Below, piece by piece: positions 1 to 8,200 of a stretch of 19,857 nt of DNA. The notes under the pieces were generated by a model that was given only the letters and a program-made list of their open reading frames with translations, did no database searches and was not told the origin of the DNA. Origin of the DNA: Bolinopsis microptera (taxonomy: Eukaryota; Ctenophora; Tentaculata; Lobata; Bolinopsidae); contig NW_026971908.1 in the NCBI RefSeq assembly GCF_026151205.1, positions 1 to 19,857 on the forward strand. Direction: 5' to 3'. Each line of letters begins with the position of its first letter. The stretch's first letter is position 1. The position numbers and the translations under genes are program-made.

Positions 1-240
1 CAGAGATTAGCTATTGTTTAACCAATGGGCAAGGAGACGTGCGATGGCATTTATCACATTTAAGTATTGATCAAGCCTTACGGTGCAAGTTGCTTATAAA
101 GCCGCCTACCATTAGTACTTAACCAACATATTTTATGTGAATAATCTTTTAATTTTAAGAGTTACCAAATCAACAACAAATGCATGAAGGGAGGATGAAC
201 TTAATGAGAGGCGTGAGTCACGGGCGTCACATCACTGGTT

Positions 241-788
241 GTGGTGGAAGAGGCGTTGTGGAAGAGGCGTTGTGGAAGAGGCGTCGTGGAAGAGGCGACG
301 TGGAAGAGGCGTCGTGGAATAGGCGTCGTGGAAGAGGCGTCGTGGAAGAGGCGTCGTGGAAGAGGCGTCGTGGAAGAGGGGTGGTGGAAGAGGGGTGGTG
401 GAAGATGGGTGGTGGAAGAAGGGTGGTGGAAGATGGGTGGTGGAAGATGGGTGGTGGAAGAGGCGTCGTGGAAGAGGCGTCGTGGAAGAGGGGTGGTGGA
501 AGAGGGGTGGTGGAAGATGGGTGGTGGAAGAGGGGTGGTGGAAGAGGCGTCGTGGAAGAGGGGTGGTGGAAGAGGCGTCGTGGAGGAAGGGTGGTGGAAG
601 AGGCGTCGTGGAAGAGGCGTCGTGGAAGAGGCGTCGTGGAAGAGGCGTCGTGGAAGAGGGGTCGTGGAAGAGGGGTGGTGGAAGAGGCGTCGTGGAAGAA
701 GCGTCGTGGAAGAGGCGTCGTGGAAGAGGCGTCGTGGAAGAAGGGTGGTGGAAGAGGCGTCGTGGAGGAAGGGTGGTGGAAGAGGAAG
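241..788 (+). repeat. 14-bp G-rich minisatellite, about 39 units
   Basis: The tandem unit is GTCGTGGAAGAGGC with common variants GTTGTGGAAGAGGC and GGTGGTGGAAGAGG. Because 14 is not a multiple of 3, every frame of the G-rich strand cycles through the same 14-residue peptide, so all frames stay open on both strands; this is an arithmetic effect, not evidence of coding. The G-rich strand carries many GG runs. The array ends a few bases before the TATA box. Copy 2 of the host repeat has the same array with only about 23 units, so the number varies. Confidence 0.95.
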
Positions 789-794
789 GAGCAT

Positions 795-802
795 TATATA
801 AA
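795..802 (+). promoter_or_regulatory. TATA box of repeat copy 1
   Basis: TATATAAA lies directly after the 14-bp array. A TCAG-type initiator-like motif follows about 25 bp downstream near 820. The same TATA and spacing occur in copy 2 at 10987-10994, so the arrangement is kept between copies. Function as a promoter is inferred from position and motif only. Confidence 0.5.
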
Positions 803-1580
803 CAAAGATCTTGGGCCAGTCAGCATGTTGGCTTGTTTAGTGCTGGAAGAGTCGGACTTCTGACTCTACTCAGTGCTGAGAGTTTGCCACCGTCGTAAGC
901 AGATCTTTATCTTAGATGTAGTGGTCATAAGTTATATTAAGTTATCTTAGATTATGTAGACTTCATTTAGTTAGGAAGAAGGGAGTTTTAGAATGGTAGT
1001 ATTGGTGTTTTTTATTGTGTTCGTTGCGTTTTATATGATTTGTTTCCGCGCGGTGTACTGTAGTAGTATAATAGTCAGTGTAGAGACTATTAATCAGTGA
1101 ACTATCAACTAATCCTACTTGTATGACCTATATTACAATAAGGCGAAACAGGAATACAGCCTGTTTACAGTTTTTCCTATATAAATTGTTTAATTTTTAA
1201 ACCCATTTTTCATACAGTATTAAGCAACAAAAGCAGTCTTTAATCAGTAAACATGTTAAAATATGTGTACATGATTATTGTCTTATATCACATATCATCT
1301 TCATCAAATGGGTTTTTGTGCATTAAATATTCCATGCTTAAAGCATCAGTAATACCCGCTTTTTGGAAACCTTTTTTATCAAACTACCTCGGTCCTACAT
1401 TTCAGTGTAAACTTTTATAATTATAAGTATAAGCAATTCGGCGTGAAGTGGTTTTATTTTAGACAACTTTAGGTTAACCTTAACATCACGTGGAGCTTTT
1501 CCAGCACTTATCTGTTTCATTACCTCCCCTGAGTAATATAAACTATAGCAACGTCGGACAATGTTCTTGGCAACACGATT

Positions 1581-1592
1581 TACCGTAATATC
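1581..1592. repeat. Target-site duplication of RTE-like element (3' side)
   Basis: TACCGTAATATC here is identical to 2312-2323 on the other side of the element. Removing one copy plus the element restores the reading frame of the interrupted transposase across the junction, which supports a true duplication. Confidence 0.8.
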
Positions 1593-2311
1593 ATACATAC
1601 ATACATGTTACATGGTAAGGTCTCCTCCTAGTCGTTGGAGTGGCCTGCATCACACACATCGCGTTGGCGGCGTAACATATGTCTCCACTGTACTCGGTTG
1701 GTAGCCAAAGCTTCTGTCGTGTTGTTGTCGATGTTTTCAACACCTGTAAACTTAGCAGCATCTTCGAGTACGCAGGACTTCCAGTTCTTACGGGGTCTGC
1801 CCCTTGACCTCTTTCCATAATTTGGCTTCCAGTTCAACAGAAACCTCGGTAGTCTAGAGTCTGGCATTCTAACTACATGTCCATACCAACGTAGCCTGGC
1901 AGCACTGATGAAAGTCTCGACTGACTTGATGCCAGCCCTCCTAAGAACTTCTTCGTTGGTCACATGAAAGAACCATTTAATCCTAAGGATCCTTCTCAAG
2001 GAGGTTTGATGGAAAACCTCGAAGCGTTTCATCTGCTTTTTGGTGGTGTTCCAGACTTCAGCTCCATACAACAAGATGGTGAGGACAGCAGCCCTATAGA
2101 TCCTGATCTTGGTTGGAGTCTTTATAGTTCTGCTATTCCAAATGTTCCAGAGCTGATGAAAGGCGCCATTAGCCTTCTGGATACGGACATCCAGGTCTCT
2201 GTTGATTGTCCCATCCCCACTGATAGTTGCACCCAGGTAGACAAAGTTGCTAACCTGCTCGACGGGTTCACCCTCAACCGACAGCTCAATACAATCATCC
2301 TTGATGAAAGG
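1593..2311 (-). mobile_element. 5'-truncated RTE-like non-LTR retrotransposon
   Basis: A minus-strand reading frame is open from the junction at 2311 to a stop at 1628. It encodes the region after the reverse transcriptase palm: FVYLGATISGDGT, then LLYGAEVWNTTKKQ, a basic LRRILRIKW block, LRWYGHVVRMPDSRLP and GKRSRGRPRKNW. This series is typical of the C-terminus of RTE-type and related LINE proteins. The RT catalytic motifs and endonuclease are missing, as expected for 5' truncation. The 3' end carries a short (ATGT)n-type tail, which RTE elements often have instead of poly(A). The element interrupts the DDE transposase pseudogene and is flanked by a 12-bp target duplication. It has no frameshift within the retained part, so it may be younger than its host. 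Confidence 0.85.
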
Positions 2312-2323
2312 TACCGTAATATC
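2312..2323. repeat. Target-site duplication of RTE-like element (5' side)
   Basis: Identical 12-mer to 1581-1592. It marks the 5' truncation point of the minus-strand LINE. Confidence 0.8.
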
Positions 2324-2655
2324 TAGAGGCTGAAATGTGAAACAAGTGTGTGATGTTGGCGGGGACTAGCTCATGAACTATGTTGTTGAGTGCCATAATT
2401 TCGTTGAATTTTTCCGTCCCTTGAAGTGACCCTTGAAAACATCATATACTAGAAAAGTTTTCTGTGCCTCCGGCAGACCAAGGAGAACCTTTTCGTCGTT
2501 AACATACGGCACTATGATGTTCTCGATAAAACGTATTGTTGTAGATTCATTTGCCCAATGTTTCTCGTTAAAAATAACCTCAAAGTCTTTCGGAAAGAAA
2601 TGTAGATCAAGATATTGATCATGCCATAGGCATAATGTGATATTTACAATTTAGA

Positions 2656-3150
2656 TCGTTAAAATTTTACAATAACTATTTTTCATTGATTCAACGATAT
2701 AGTTTAGTTTAATGATAACTATTGAAATTGACTGAAATTAAAAGTTGTCATATTCTGGACAAAAAGTTCGAAATGGAAAAATGTTCGAAAAAAATTCAAC
2801 GGACTTTAACTTGGACGGACATTAAATGAACGGACTTTATTTGAACGGACATTAAGATGAACGCTAGGGCCTCCAGCGTTCAAGTAATGTCCGTCCAAAT
2901 AAGGTTCGATAAGGTAGTCGGATATCTGATCAATTTCTAAATTTTATCACTATCACTATCAGAGTGAAATTGAGTGGAATTTGAATTAAAATATTGTCAA
3001 ATTGTTATTATTGTAGAAGGTAAAAAAGAACATTTTGATAACTTAATCAACGACCAAATAATATCCGATAAGGTATATTCAATCATAATCGAAGCTGTTC
3101 TTATTAATTGATAAATTTTAGTATCAGTATCAATTATGCATAGTCCATAC
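2656..3150. other. AT-rich region with hairpin-forming short repeats
   Basis: No gene is seen. Between about 2799 and 2855 there are four degenerate copies of a motif like GAACGGACATTAA. A perfect 14-bp inverted pair (2811-2824 with 2885-2898) and a tighter stem around GAACGCT/AGCGTTC (2859-2865 with 2875-2881) allow a hairpin over about 2811-2898. This may be a MITE remnant. The rest is unremarkable AT-rich sequence. Confidence 0.5.
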
Positions 3151-3233
3151 CTTTTATTTTTTCAGCATCAGCAGGTCCGATTAACGTTACGAAAACCAAA
3201 GCCATCAACACAAGCCTTGGAAACATCATGATT
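3151..3233 (-). CDS. Putative signal-peptide exon of an unidentified secreted protein
   Basis: On the minus strand an acceptor-like run of T ending in AG (3234-3235) is followed four bases later by ATG ATG. The frame encodes 26 residues, MMFPRLVLMALVFVTLIGPA then DAEKIK: a short basic start, a hydrophobic core and an A-D-A cleavage site before Glu23, a textbook signal peptide. The frame then meets AAAG|GTATGG, a consensus-like donor, giving a phase-1 exon end at 3151. Upstream, GTAG|GTAAGT at 3450-3438 is a strong donor that would define a 5'-UTR exon and a 210-bp intron (3443 to 3234). No following exon was found within 2656-3150 and no family is recognised. The gene may be disrupted or may use exons beyond the repeats to the left. 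Signal peptide and splice sites are seen; the gene is inferred. Confidence 0.35.
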
Positions 3234-3443
3234 CTAAAAAAAAGTAAAATTACTTAATCAAGATAAAATAACACAGTTTTATGTTAACACTAAAAGTCAA
3301 TTACTACACCGTGGTTACAGGCACGTATCAAGGAGGATTTCTAGGGATTCGTGAACCCCCATTTGATTTATTAAGCTGCAAACTATTAAATAGTATAAAG
3401 GTTTAAACAAGGACATAATTATATTTTCTGAGTGCTGACTTAC
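3234..3443 (-). other. Putative 5'-UTR intron
   Basis: GTAAGT at its 5' end and a T-rich tract plus AG at its 3' end on the minus strand, 210 bp long, just upstream of the signal-peptide exon. Predicted from splice-site consensus only. Confidence 0.3.
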
Positions 3444-3808
3444 CTACGTCAAACTAGTAATTATAAACTCACAAAAGAAGAAAATACGAACGACCGATTC
3501 AATATCCTCATTATTATAATTATCAATATATGTATTTTGATCTTAATGTATTAGCTCGTCACGAACGGAAGTCTATAAAACTGTATGTTCATTGTTCCTT
3601 CGGGTAACTAACAATGCGATAAAGAGCCCTATATTTTACGTTGTCCAGGTCACTTATATTGGTCACTGAATAGCAGAAAGTAAATTATATGTCAAGTCTT
3701 AACTCTGTTAAACGGACGAGAGTGTAATTGCTAAATGTGGACCAACTATGGGGCTTACTGCGTAAGCTATGAGTAGGCAATTTATATTCTGTGGTTGCAC
3801 CACGTACT
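3444..3808. other. No recognised gene
   Basis: Mostly AT-rich sequence. A plus-strand TATAAAA lies at about 3574. If the putative secreted-protein gene is real, its promoter and 5'-UTR exon would lie here on the minus strand; no convincing minus-strand TATA was identified. Confidence 0.4.
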
Positions 3809-3970
3809 ATACTCCAGTAGCAGAGAGGGGTTGAGTGTGCACTCCCTGCTACTGGAGTGTGCACTCCCTGCTACTGGAGTGTGCACTCCCTGCTACTGGA
3901 GTGTGCACTCCCTGCTACTGGAGTGTGCACTCCCTGCTACTGGAGTGTGCACTCCCTGCTACTGGAGTAT
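3809..3970 (+). repeat. 22-bp minisatellite (6 identical units) flanked by 15-bp inverted repeats
   Basis: Six identical 22-bp units fill 3833-3964; each begins GAGTGTGCACTC and ends CCTGCTACTG. The array is bracketed by ATACTCCAGTAGCAG (3809-3823) and its exact reverse complement at 3956-3970, which overlaps the last unit. Perfect identity of all units suggests recent expansion. Open frames through it are a consequence of the repeat. Confidence 0.95.
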
Positions 3971-4103
3971 TAGTCGTGTCCATTCAAATAAATCAAGACT
4001 TTGCACTAGTAAATAAAACCATGTCTGCAAAAGTAGTTAAACAGTTTTTAAACTGATCAGATAAGGATGTTGTCCCAGCTGTTTTTACTAAAGTACTAAC
4101 GAC

Positions 4104-4179
4104 CTTTACTGCTTATTTTACTATTTTACTACTTTACTACTTTACTGCTTACTTTACTACTTTACTTCTTTACTTCTTT
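4104..4179 (+). repeat. TTTAC-type simple repeat
   Basis: Imperfect alternation of TTTACTAC, TTTACTGC and TTTACTTC, about 76 bp. A degenerate microsatellite. Confidence 0.85.
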
Positions 4180-4214
4180 GTCTAATACTCTAACCCAGGG
4201 CTGATGGTGTTATA

Positions 4215-4310
4215 ATGTCACACCTGCGGGGACTCCTCCACCCGGACTTAGAAATCCATGTTCCACTGAAAGTGGAGGAAAAGAAACTGAAATTTAAAAG
4301 TGTGACAGTA
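4215..4310. repeat. Small foldback sequence
   Basis: TGTCACAC near the left end pairs with GTGTGACA near the right end, and TCCTCCAC pairs with GTGGAGGA inside. The left flank resembles the segment at about 4760-4795 (TGTTACACCTG ... ACTCCTCC), suggesting two related short foldbacks. Possibly MITE-like; no target duplication was identified. Confidence 0.4.
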
Positions 4311-4690
4311 TGAGTTTTAAGCACATGAAGGAATCAAATAATCGCAAATAATGCAATGTTAAGCTATTTGGCAGAGGTGAAAATTGAAATGCTGAAAACA
4401 TAAACTTTAACTAGTTTGCTAGTTTTAAGTATATAAAAACATGAAAAAGTGAAATAAAGATTGATTAGCGATCAATCAAATTTTAGTAAATTTTAAAAGA
4501 AAAAAACAAACCTGTGATGTTGTTTGTCTTTATTTTTTCTTTAATGTTGTCAGCATTGACATGTCCAATATATGTCACCTTTTTTTAAGGAGAGGCTGGG
4601 CCTGGTTGGCCCACGAGAGGATAGCATATGGATGCTTTGACTACCTCTGGGGTATGGCAGTCCTGTGCCTGTGGGAGGATGCCAGTGTCA
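4311..4690. other. No recognised gene
   Basis: AT-rich to about 4590, then a more GC-balanced stretch (4590-4690) resembling neither a tRNA-derived SINE (no B box) nor a coding segment. Nothing further can be supported. Confidence 0.4.
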
Positions 4691-4695
4691 TAGAT

Positions 4696-4805
4696 AAACG
4701 CTTAAGTGGTGGTTGAGTGTGGAAGAGAGAGGCGGAAAGACGGCGTTAAAGTAGTCGCTATGTTACACCTGTCTGGTCCAACTCCTCCGGCACCACTAAG
4801 CGTTT
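4696..4805. repeat. Imperfect foldback hairpin
   Basis: AAACGCTTAAGTGGTG (4696-4711) pairs with CACCACTAAGCGTTT (4791-4805) with one unpaired base. The enclosed segment shares the TGT(C/T)ACACCTG and ACTCCTCC motifs with the foldback at 4215. Confidence 0.5.
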
Positions 4806-4954
4806 AGTGTGGTTTGTAAAGTTGACAATGGTGGAGATGTGTTGGTTGTCGAATATGTCATTGACAGAGATGTAGTAGTCCCGGAAATATTAACCTCTTA
4901 TTTTGGCAATAGCCGGGCAAATATGTCACTGTTCCGATAATAAAGGTTAGAAGG

Positions 4955-5265
4955 TTATTTGGTGGACTGGTAGTGTGCAGAATATTTAACTTTAGGATTC
5001 AATAATTTTGAGATTATTGAACTGGCTGCGATTATAAATTTACTTCGAACGCAACCAACTAATTCTAAGCTCAAAATCTCAATTGCCTTCGTTGGACGAA
5101 GAAAATAATTCAAACAGATATCTGTAGAAATGATATGTACATATAATAGGATCATGATATGAGGCTGATCACCAACAACCACATCTATTATTTGTCCAAT
5201 TAAAATACTAATGAGACCAATAAGCTTCACAATAGTGGCTTCGCTGATAGTTGTCCTGGAAACAA
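4955..5265 (-). CDS. Hypothetical membrane-protein-like reading frame
   Basis: A minus-strand frame runs from an acceptor-like site (CTTTGTTTCCAG|G, about 5265) through two hydrophobic stretches (LIGLISILIGQIIDVVV and IMILLYVHIIS) and the block ICLNYFLRPTKAIEI to a stop at 4955. No ATG opens the frame near its 5' end, so if coding it would be an internal or last exon. No family is recognised and no homologous copy lies in the window. It may equally be chance AT-rich hydrophobic sequence. Confidence 0.2.
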
Positions 5266-5392
5266 AGGGTACGACTAATCATCCAAACTTCTAGACGGCG
5301 CACCATGATACTGCTCTAACAGATAAACAGTGAAAATAAATCAACTGATTCTCCGATTAATTCCAGCAACTATTATATCAGTGGCACACGTA

Positions 5393-5555
5393 CAGAGATT
5401 AGCTATTGTTTAACTTTAACCAATGGGCAAGGAGACGTGCGATGGCATTTATCACTTTTAAGTATTGATCAAGCCTTGCGGTGCAAGTTGCTTACAAAGC
5501 CCCTTACCATTTGTACTTAACCAACCTATTTTATGTGAATCTTGGAATTTGGACA
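5393..5555 (+). repeat. Dispersed repeat, copy 2, left part
   Basis: Matches 1-142 almost base for base, with a few substitutions and a 5-bp insertion. It is cut off by the TIR element that starts at 5558. The homologous sequence resumes at 10577. The true left boundary may lie further left, because copy 1 is truncated by the window edge. Confidence 0.85.
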
Positions 5556-5576
5556 TACCTTACTCGGGATTATTAT

Positions 5577-5659
5577 GACCGGGATAAAGTGGTGGGTTTA
5601 GGGTAATTTCGCCATATTTTTCCCGAACCACATTTTCACCGGTCGTTAATAAACCCGTC
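5577..5659 (+). repeat. 83-bp subterminal direct repeat, left
   Basis: Matches 10473-10555 in the same orientation over 83 aligned bases with about 8 mismatches. It lies one base inside the left TIR. TIR + this repeat + TIR complement would form a compact unit of about 121 bp, like a MITE. Confidence 0.9.
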
Positions 5660-6283
5660 TACTCAGCTTTTAGGGTTCCCAAGGGGTATGATTTGATTGG
5701 GAACCAGCTTTGTTTACTGGTTAATGTTTACTCAAGAATTTATACATACAATAATATATACAATAATTATATACCTAAATCCGCTAATAAGATTTCATTA
5801 ATTATTGAATACAGGCGCTGCTTAGATAAATGCAATGCCTAGCAACCAACTCTTGCACTAAAAATAAGCTTTAAAACAGTCTGAAGACTATCCAGTCCTG
5901 TATAGAAAGTTAAAAGCCTAGTAGGCACCCGCTTAGCACTAACTAAAACTTAGTGCTCATTGGGTGCTCATATTTTAATCGTTGTCTTATATTCACTAAA
6001 GAAGACTATTGGGACACTTGTTGTAGGTTTTTCGACTTCATTTGGATTTATTTTGGCTAAAATTGCAAAAAATTCACCTTTTTGCCCAATTCTTGTCATA
6101 TATCCTTATTGTCAAATTTGATTTAAATAAGCCAATTTTTAATTTCTTAGGTATTGACTATCTCTACATAATGAAATAGGACTCAAAGTAAAAGTAACAG
6201 TTAAATTAAAACTTGAATTAATTAAAACTGATGAAAGGGATGATCCAGATGAAGATAACGAAGATGATTAAAACTTATTGGAA
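5660..6283. other. Non-coding interior of the TIR element
   Basis: AT-rich with no supported gene. The one clear structure is a hairpin at 5925-5967: GCACCC/GGGTGC and AGCACTAA/TTAGTGCT stems separated by a symmetrical 4-base internal loop, with a 7-base terminal loop. Confidence 0.5.
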
Positions 6284-6291
6284 GACTAAAC
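6284..6291. repeat. Foldback target-site duplication, left
   Basis: GACTAAAC, identical to 7881-7888, lies immediately outside the inverted terminus. Confidence 0.8.
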
Positions 6292-7880
6292 GGTTCTTTT
6301 GCGATAGTCAAAACGCGACAACTAGCGCTGGATGGCGACAACTAGCGCTATCCAGCGCTAGTTGTCGCCATCCAGCGCTAGTTGTCGCTATCCAGCGCTG
6401 GATAACGCTGGCCAGCGCAAAATATATATGTTCGATAATTGTCGCTATCCAGCGCTAGTTGTCGCCATCCAGCGCTAGTTGTCGCCATCCAGCGCTAGTT
6501 GTCGCTGGCTATGCGACACTGTCGCACGCGATAGTTTGCGATGGCCAGCGCAACTGGCCATCGCAGAAAACAGTTCGATAACTAGCGCTGGATAGCGACA
6601 ACTAGCGCTGGATAGCAACAACTAGCGCTGGCCAGCGCTGGCCAGCGCTAAGCGATAGCCAGCGCTGGCCAGCGCTGGCTATCGATATCCAGCGCAAAAT
6701 TTTTGCGCTATTACTCGTCAGCTAGCGCTGGCCAGCGCTAGCCAGCATTAGTTGTCGCTATCCAGCGCTAGCCAGCGCTGGCCAGCGCTAGCCAGCGCTA
6801 GTTGTCGCTATCCAGCGCTATCCAGCGCTAGCCAGCGCTAGCCAGCGCTAGCCAGCGCTAGCCAGCGCTAGCCAGCGCAATGTATCAAAATCATATATTT
6901 ATTATTACTCGGATGATGATTAATCACTTTACACTCGACTGTCACGTGACCTTTTAACTCATTCTCTCATTCTCTGACTCTAGCTGGTTCTGAACGACTT
7001 TTCGAAACCCTAACCCTCTAATTTGATCCCAACCCTAACCCTAACTCAATCCTTAACAAAAACATATGCTGAAACCCTAACAATAACGAGAAATTAGATT
7101 AACTTCCTTATACGGTCATATCACGTGATCGATACATGTACAGATTTTCGCCAATATCTCGTCAGGAGAGCATTTTAACCCTATGACTATGTCATGGGCC
7201 CATGGGGGTTGATAATGATTCGGAATTAGCGTCCGAAAATACATCGATTGAAGTTTCAAGTTGGTTACAACCATCGTGGGCCCTTTTAGAACAATCTCGA
7301 AGATCGACTGTAGAGTGATTTAGCACGCTCGATATTAGTATTACTCGTCAGCCAGCGCTGGCCAGCGCAATATAGTTGCGATATTACTGAAATTACTCGT
7401 CAGCTAGCGCTGGCCAGCGCTGGCCAGCGCTAGTTGTCGCTATCCAGCACTAGTTGTCGCTATCCAGCGCTAGTTATCGAACTGTTTTCTGCGATGGCCA
7501 GTTGCGCTGGCCATCGCAAACTATCGCGTGCGACAGTGTCGCATAGCCAGCGACAACTAGCGCTGGATAGCGACAACTAGCGCTGGATGGCGACAACTAG
7601 CGCTGGATGGCGACAACTAGCGCCGGATAGCGACAATTATCGAACATATATATTTTGCGCTGGCCAGCGTTATCCAGCGCTGGATAGCGACAACTAGCGC
7701 TGGATGGCGACAACTAGCGCTGGATAGCGACAATTATCGAACATATATATTTTGCGCTGGCCAGCGTTATCCAGCGCTGGATAGCGACAACTAGCGCTGG
7801 ATGGCGACAACTAGCGCTGGATAGCGCTAGTTGTCGCCATCCAGCGCTAGTTGTCGCGTTTTTACTATCGCAAAAGAACC
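6292..7880. mobile_element. Foldback element built of AGCGCT-rich subrepeats, 1,589 bp
   Basis: The element starts GGTTCTTTTGCGATAGT and ends with its reverse complement, flanked by the 8-bp duplication GACTAAAC (6284-6291 and 7881-7888). The arms (about 6292-6740 and 7345-7880) are long inverted repeats made of short units such as CCAGCGCTAGTTGTCGC and CCAGCGCTGGATAGCGAC. The left side extends to 6890 in a run of GCCAGCGCTA units. A loop of about 450 bp (6890-7345) is unrelated and non-coding. This is the layout of FB/Galileo-type foldback transposons. An 8-bp duplication is seen in hAT and P-like families, but the superfamily is not established. The right arm has an extra 97-bp tandem duplication (units starting 7631 and 7728). 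Mirror-image ORFs in both arms are artefacts. Confidence 0.85.
7005..7081 (+). repeat. Interstitial telomere-like CCCTAA clusters
   Basis: Several short runs of the complement of TTAGGG (for example AACCCTAACCCTAAC at 7031-7045) are scattered through 77 bp in the loop of the foldback element. They are degenerate and far too short for a telomere. Confidence 0.7.
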
Positions 7881-7888
7881 GACTAAAC
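7881..7888. repeat. Foldback target-site duplication, right
   Basis: GACTAAAC, identical to 6284-6291. Confidence 0.8.
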
Positions 7889-8110
7889 AGCTCTCCCTTT
7901 ATTTTAATATCGATCTGGTTGTTACGCTTCAAATGTTAAAAATTATTTTCCATCTAGTTTGATTAACCAAGAGTCATTATTTCTGTCTATTTTAAACAAT
8001 TATTGATAATTCGACTTGTTTCACAAGTTTTAGCAATGCGAAAATTTCTAAACTTGCTTATCACAGTGCTGGCAAGCACGACCGGTGCATTTATTGTGGG
8101 TTTACTATGT

Positions 8111-8153
8111 ACCCCCTTTACTATTATACCCCCTTTACTATTATACCCCCTTT
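8111..8153 (+). repeat. 17-bp short tandem repeat
   Basis: The unit ACCCCCTTTACTATTAT occurs twice in full (8111-8127, 8128-8144), then partially. Confidence 0.8.
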
Positions 8154-8176
8154 GGTACACGTTACAAGCCTCTTTC

Positions 8177-8195
8177 GTGCACGCGAAGCGTGCAC
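8177..8195. repeat. Perfect hairpin with GAA loop (8-bp stem)
   Basis: GTGCACGC-GAA-GCGTGCAC. The loop closes as GC-GAA-GC, the motif known to form exceptionally stable DNA mini-hairpins. It is followed after 5 bases by a second GAA-loop hairpin. Confidence 0.9.
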
Positions 8196-8200
8196 TCCGG

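Larger units (their letters stand above)
1..1187 (+). repeat. Dispersed repeat, copy 1 (uninterrupted; solo-LTR-like)
   Basis: Positions 1-142 match 5393-5540, and about 159-1187 match 10580-11390, in the same order and orientation, so this is one member of a family of at least 1.2 kb. Its left end lies outside the window. It contains a unique leader, a 14-bp tandem array (241-788), a TATA box (795-802) and about 385 bp of conserved downstream sequence; similarity fades soon after 1187. A tandem-repeat block upstream of TATA followed by a transcribed-like segment resembles the U3-R-U5 of an LTR. No primer-binding site, polypurine tract, gag or pol is adjacent, so the LTR idea is inference. 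A duplicated promoter region is the alternative. This copy lacks the 5-kb insertion present in copy 2. Confidence 0.8.
1288..2655 (-). pseudogene. Decayed DDE transposase, pogo/Tigger-like, C-terminal half
   Basis: Read on the minus strand from about 2655 down to a stop at 1288-1290, and skipping the LINE at 1593-2311, conceptual translation gives recognisable DDE_1-type (pogo/Tigger/jerky) blocks in order: FNEKHWANE with a following TTIRFIEN stretch, YDVFKG (second catalytic Asp, about 2430), NNIVHELVPANITHLF, QPLDITVN (third catalytic Asp), KPLHAE, and a C-terminal GFQKAGITDA with NPFDEDDM. Damage is clear: a frameshift after YDVFKG, a second frameshift before QPLD (an apparent extra 7 bp), one in-frame stop after YTEM, and the LINE inserted inside the D-I-T-V codons. 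The N-terminal DNA-binding part and first catalytic Asp are not visible, and no terminal inverted repeats were found. It cannot encode an active enzyme. Family assignment is from motif recognition. Confidence 0.75.

Noticed and set aside
180-898. Long Arg/Glu/Trp-rich proteins on the plus strand and Pro/His-rich ones on the minus strand
   Set aside because: They come entirely from the 14-bp array, whose length relative to codons keeps every frame open. The same happens at 10531-11153.
1635-2618. Plus-strand ORFs at 1635-1820, 1964-2326 and 2433-2618
   Set aside because: They are antisense to the recognisable RTE-like and DDE transposase coding strands and have no motif of their own.
3795-4056. 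Cys-rich repeated peptides (CTPCYWSVHS)
   Set aside because: Readings of the 22-bp minisatellite in different frames; no conserved flanking coding sequence.
4590-4700. Possible tRNA-derived SINE
   Set aside because: No B box or tRNA-like fold could be made out, and there is no A-rich tail with target duplication.
6292-7880. CRISPR-like array of repeats and spacers
   Set aside because: Units are contiguous palindromic subrepeats in inverted arms without unique, equal-length spacers, and the DNA is eukaryotic.
6231-7932. Two nearly identical 72-75 aa proteins on opposite strands
   Set aside because: They are mirror images produced by the two arms of the foldback element and its short subrepeats.
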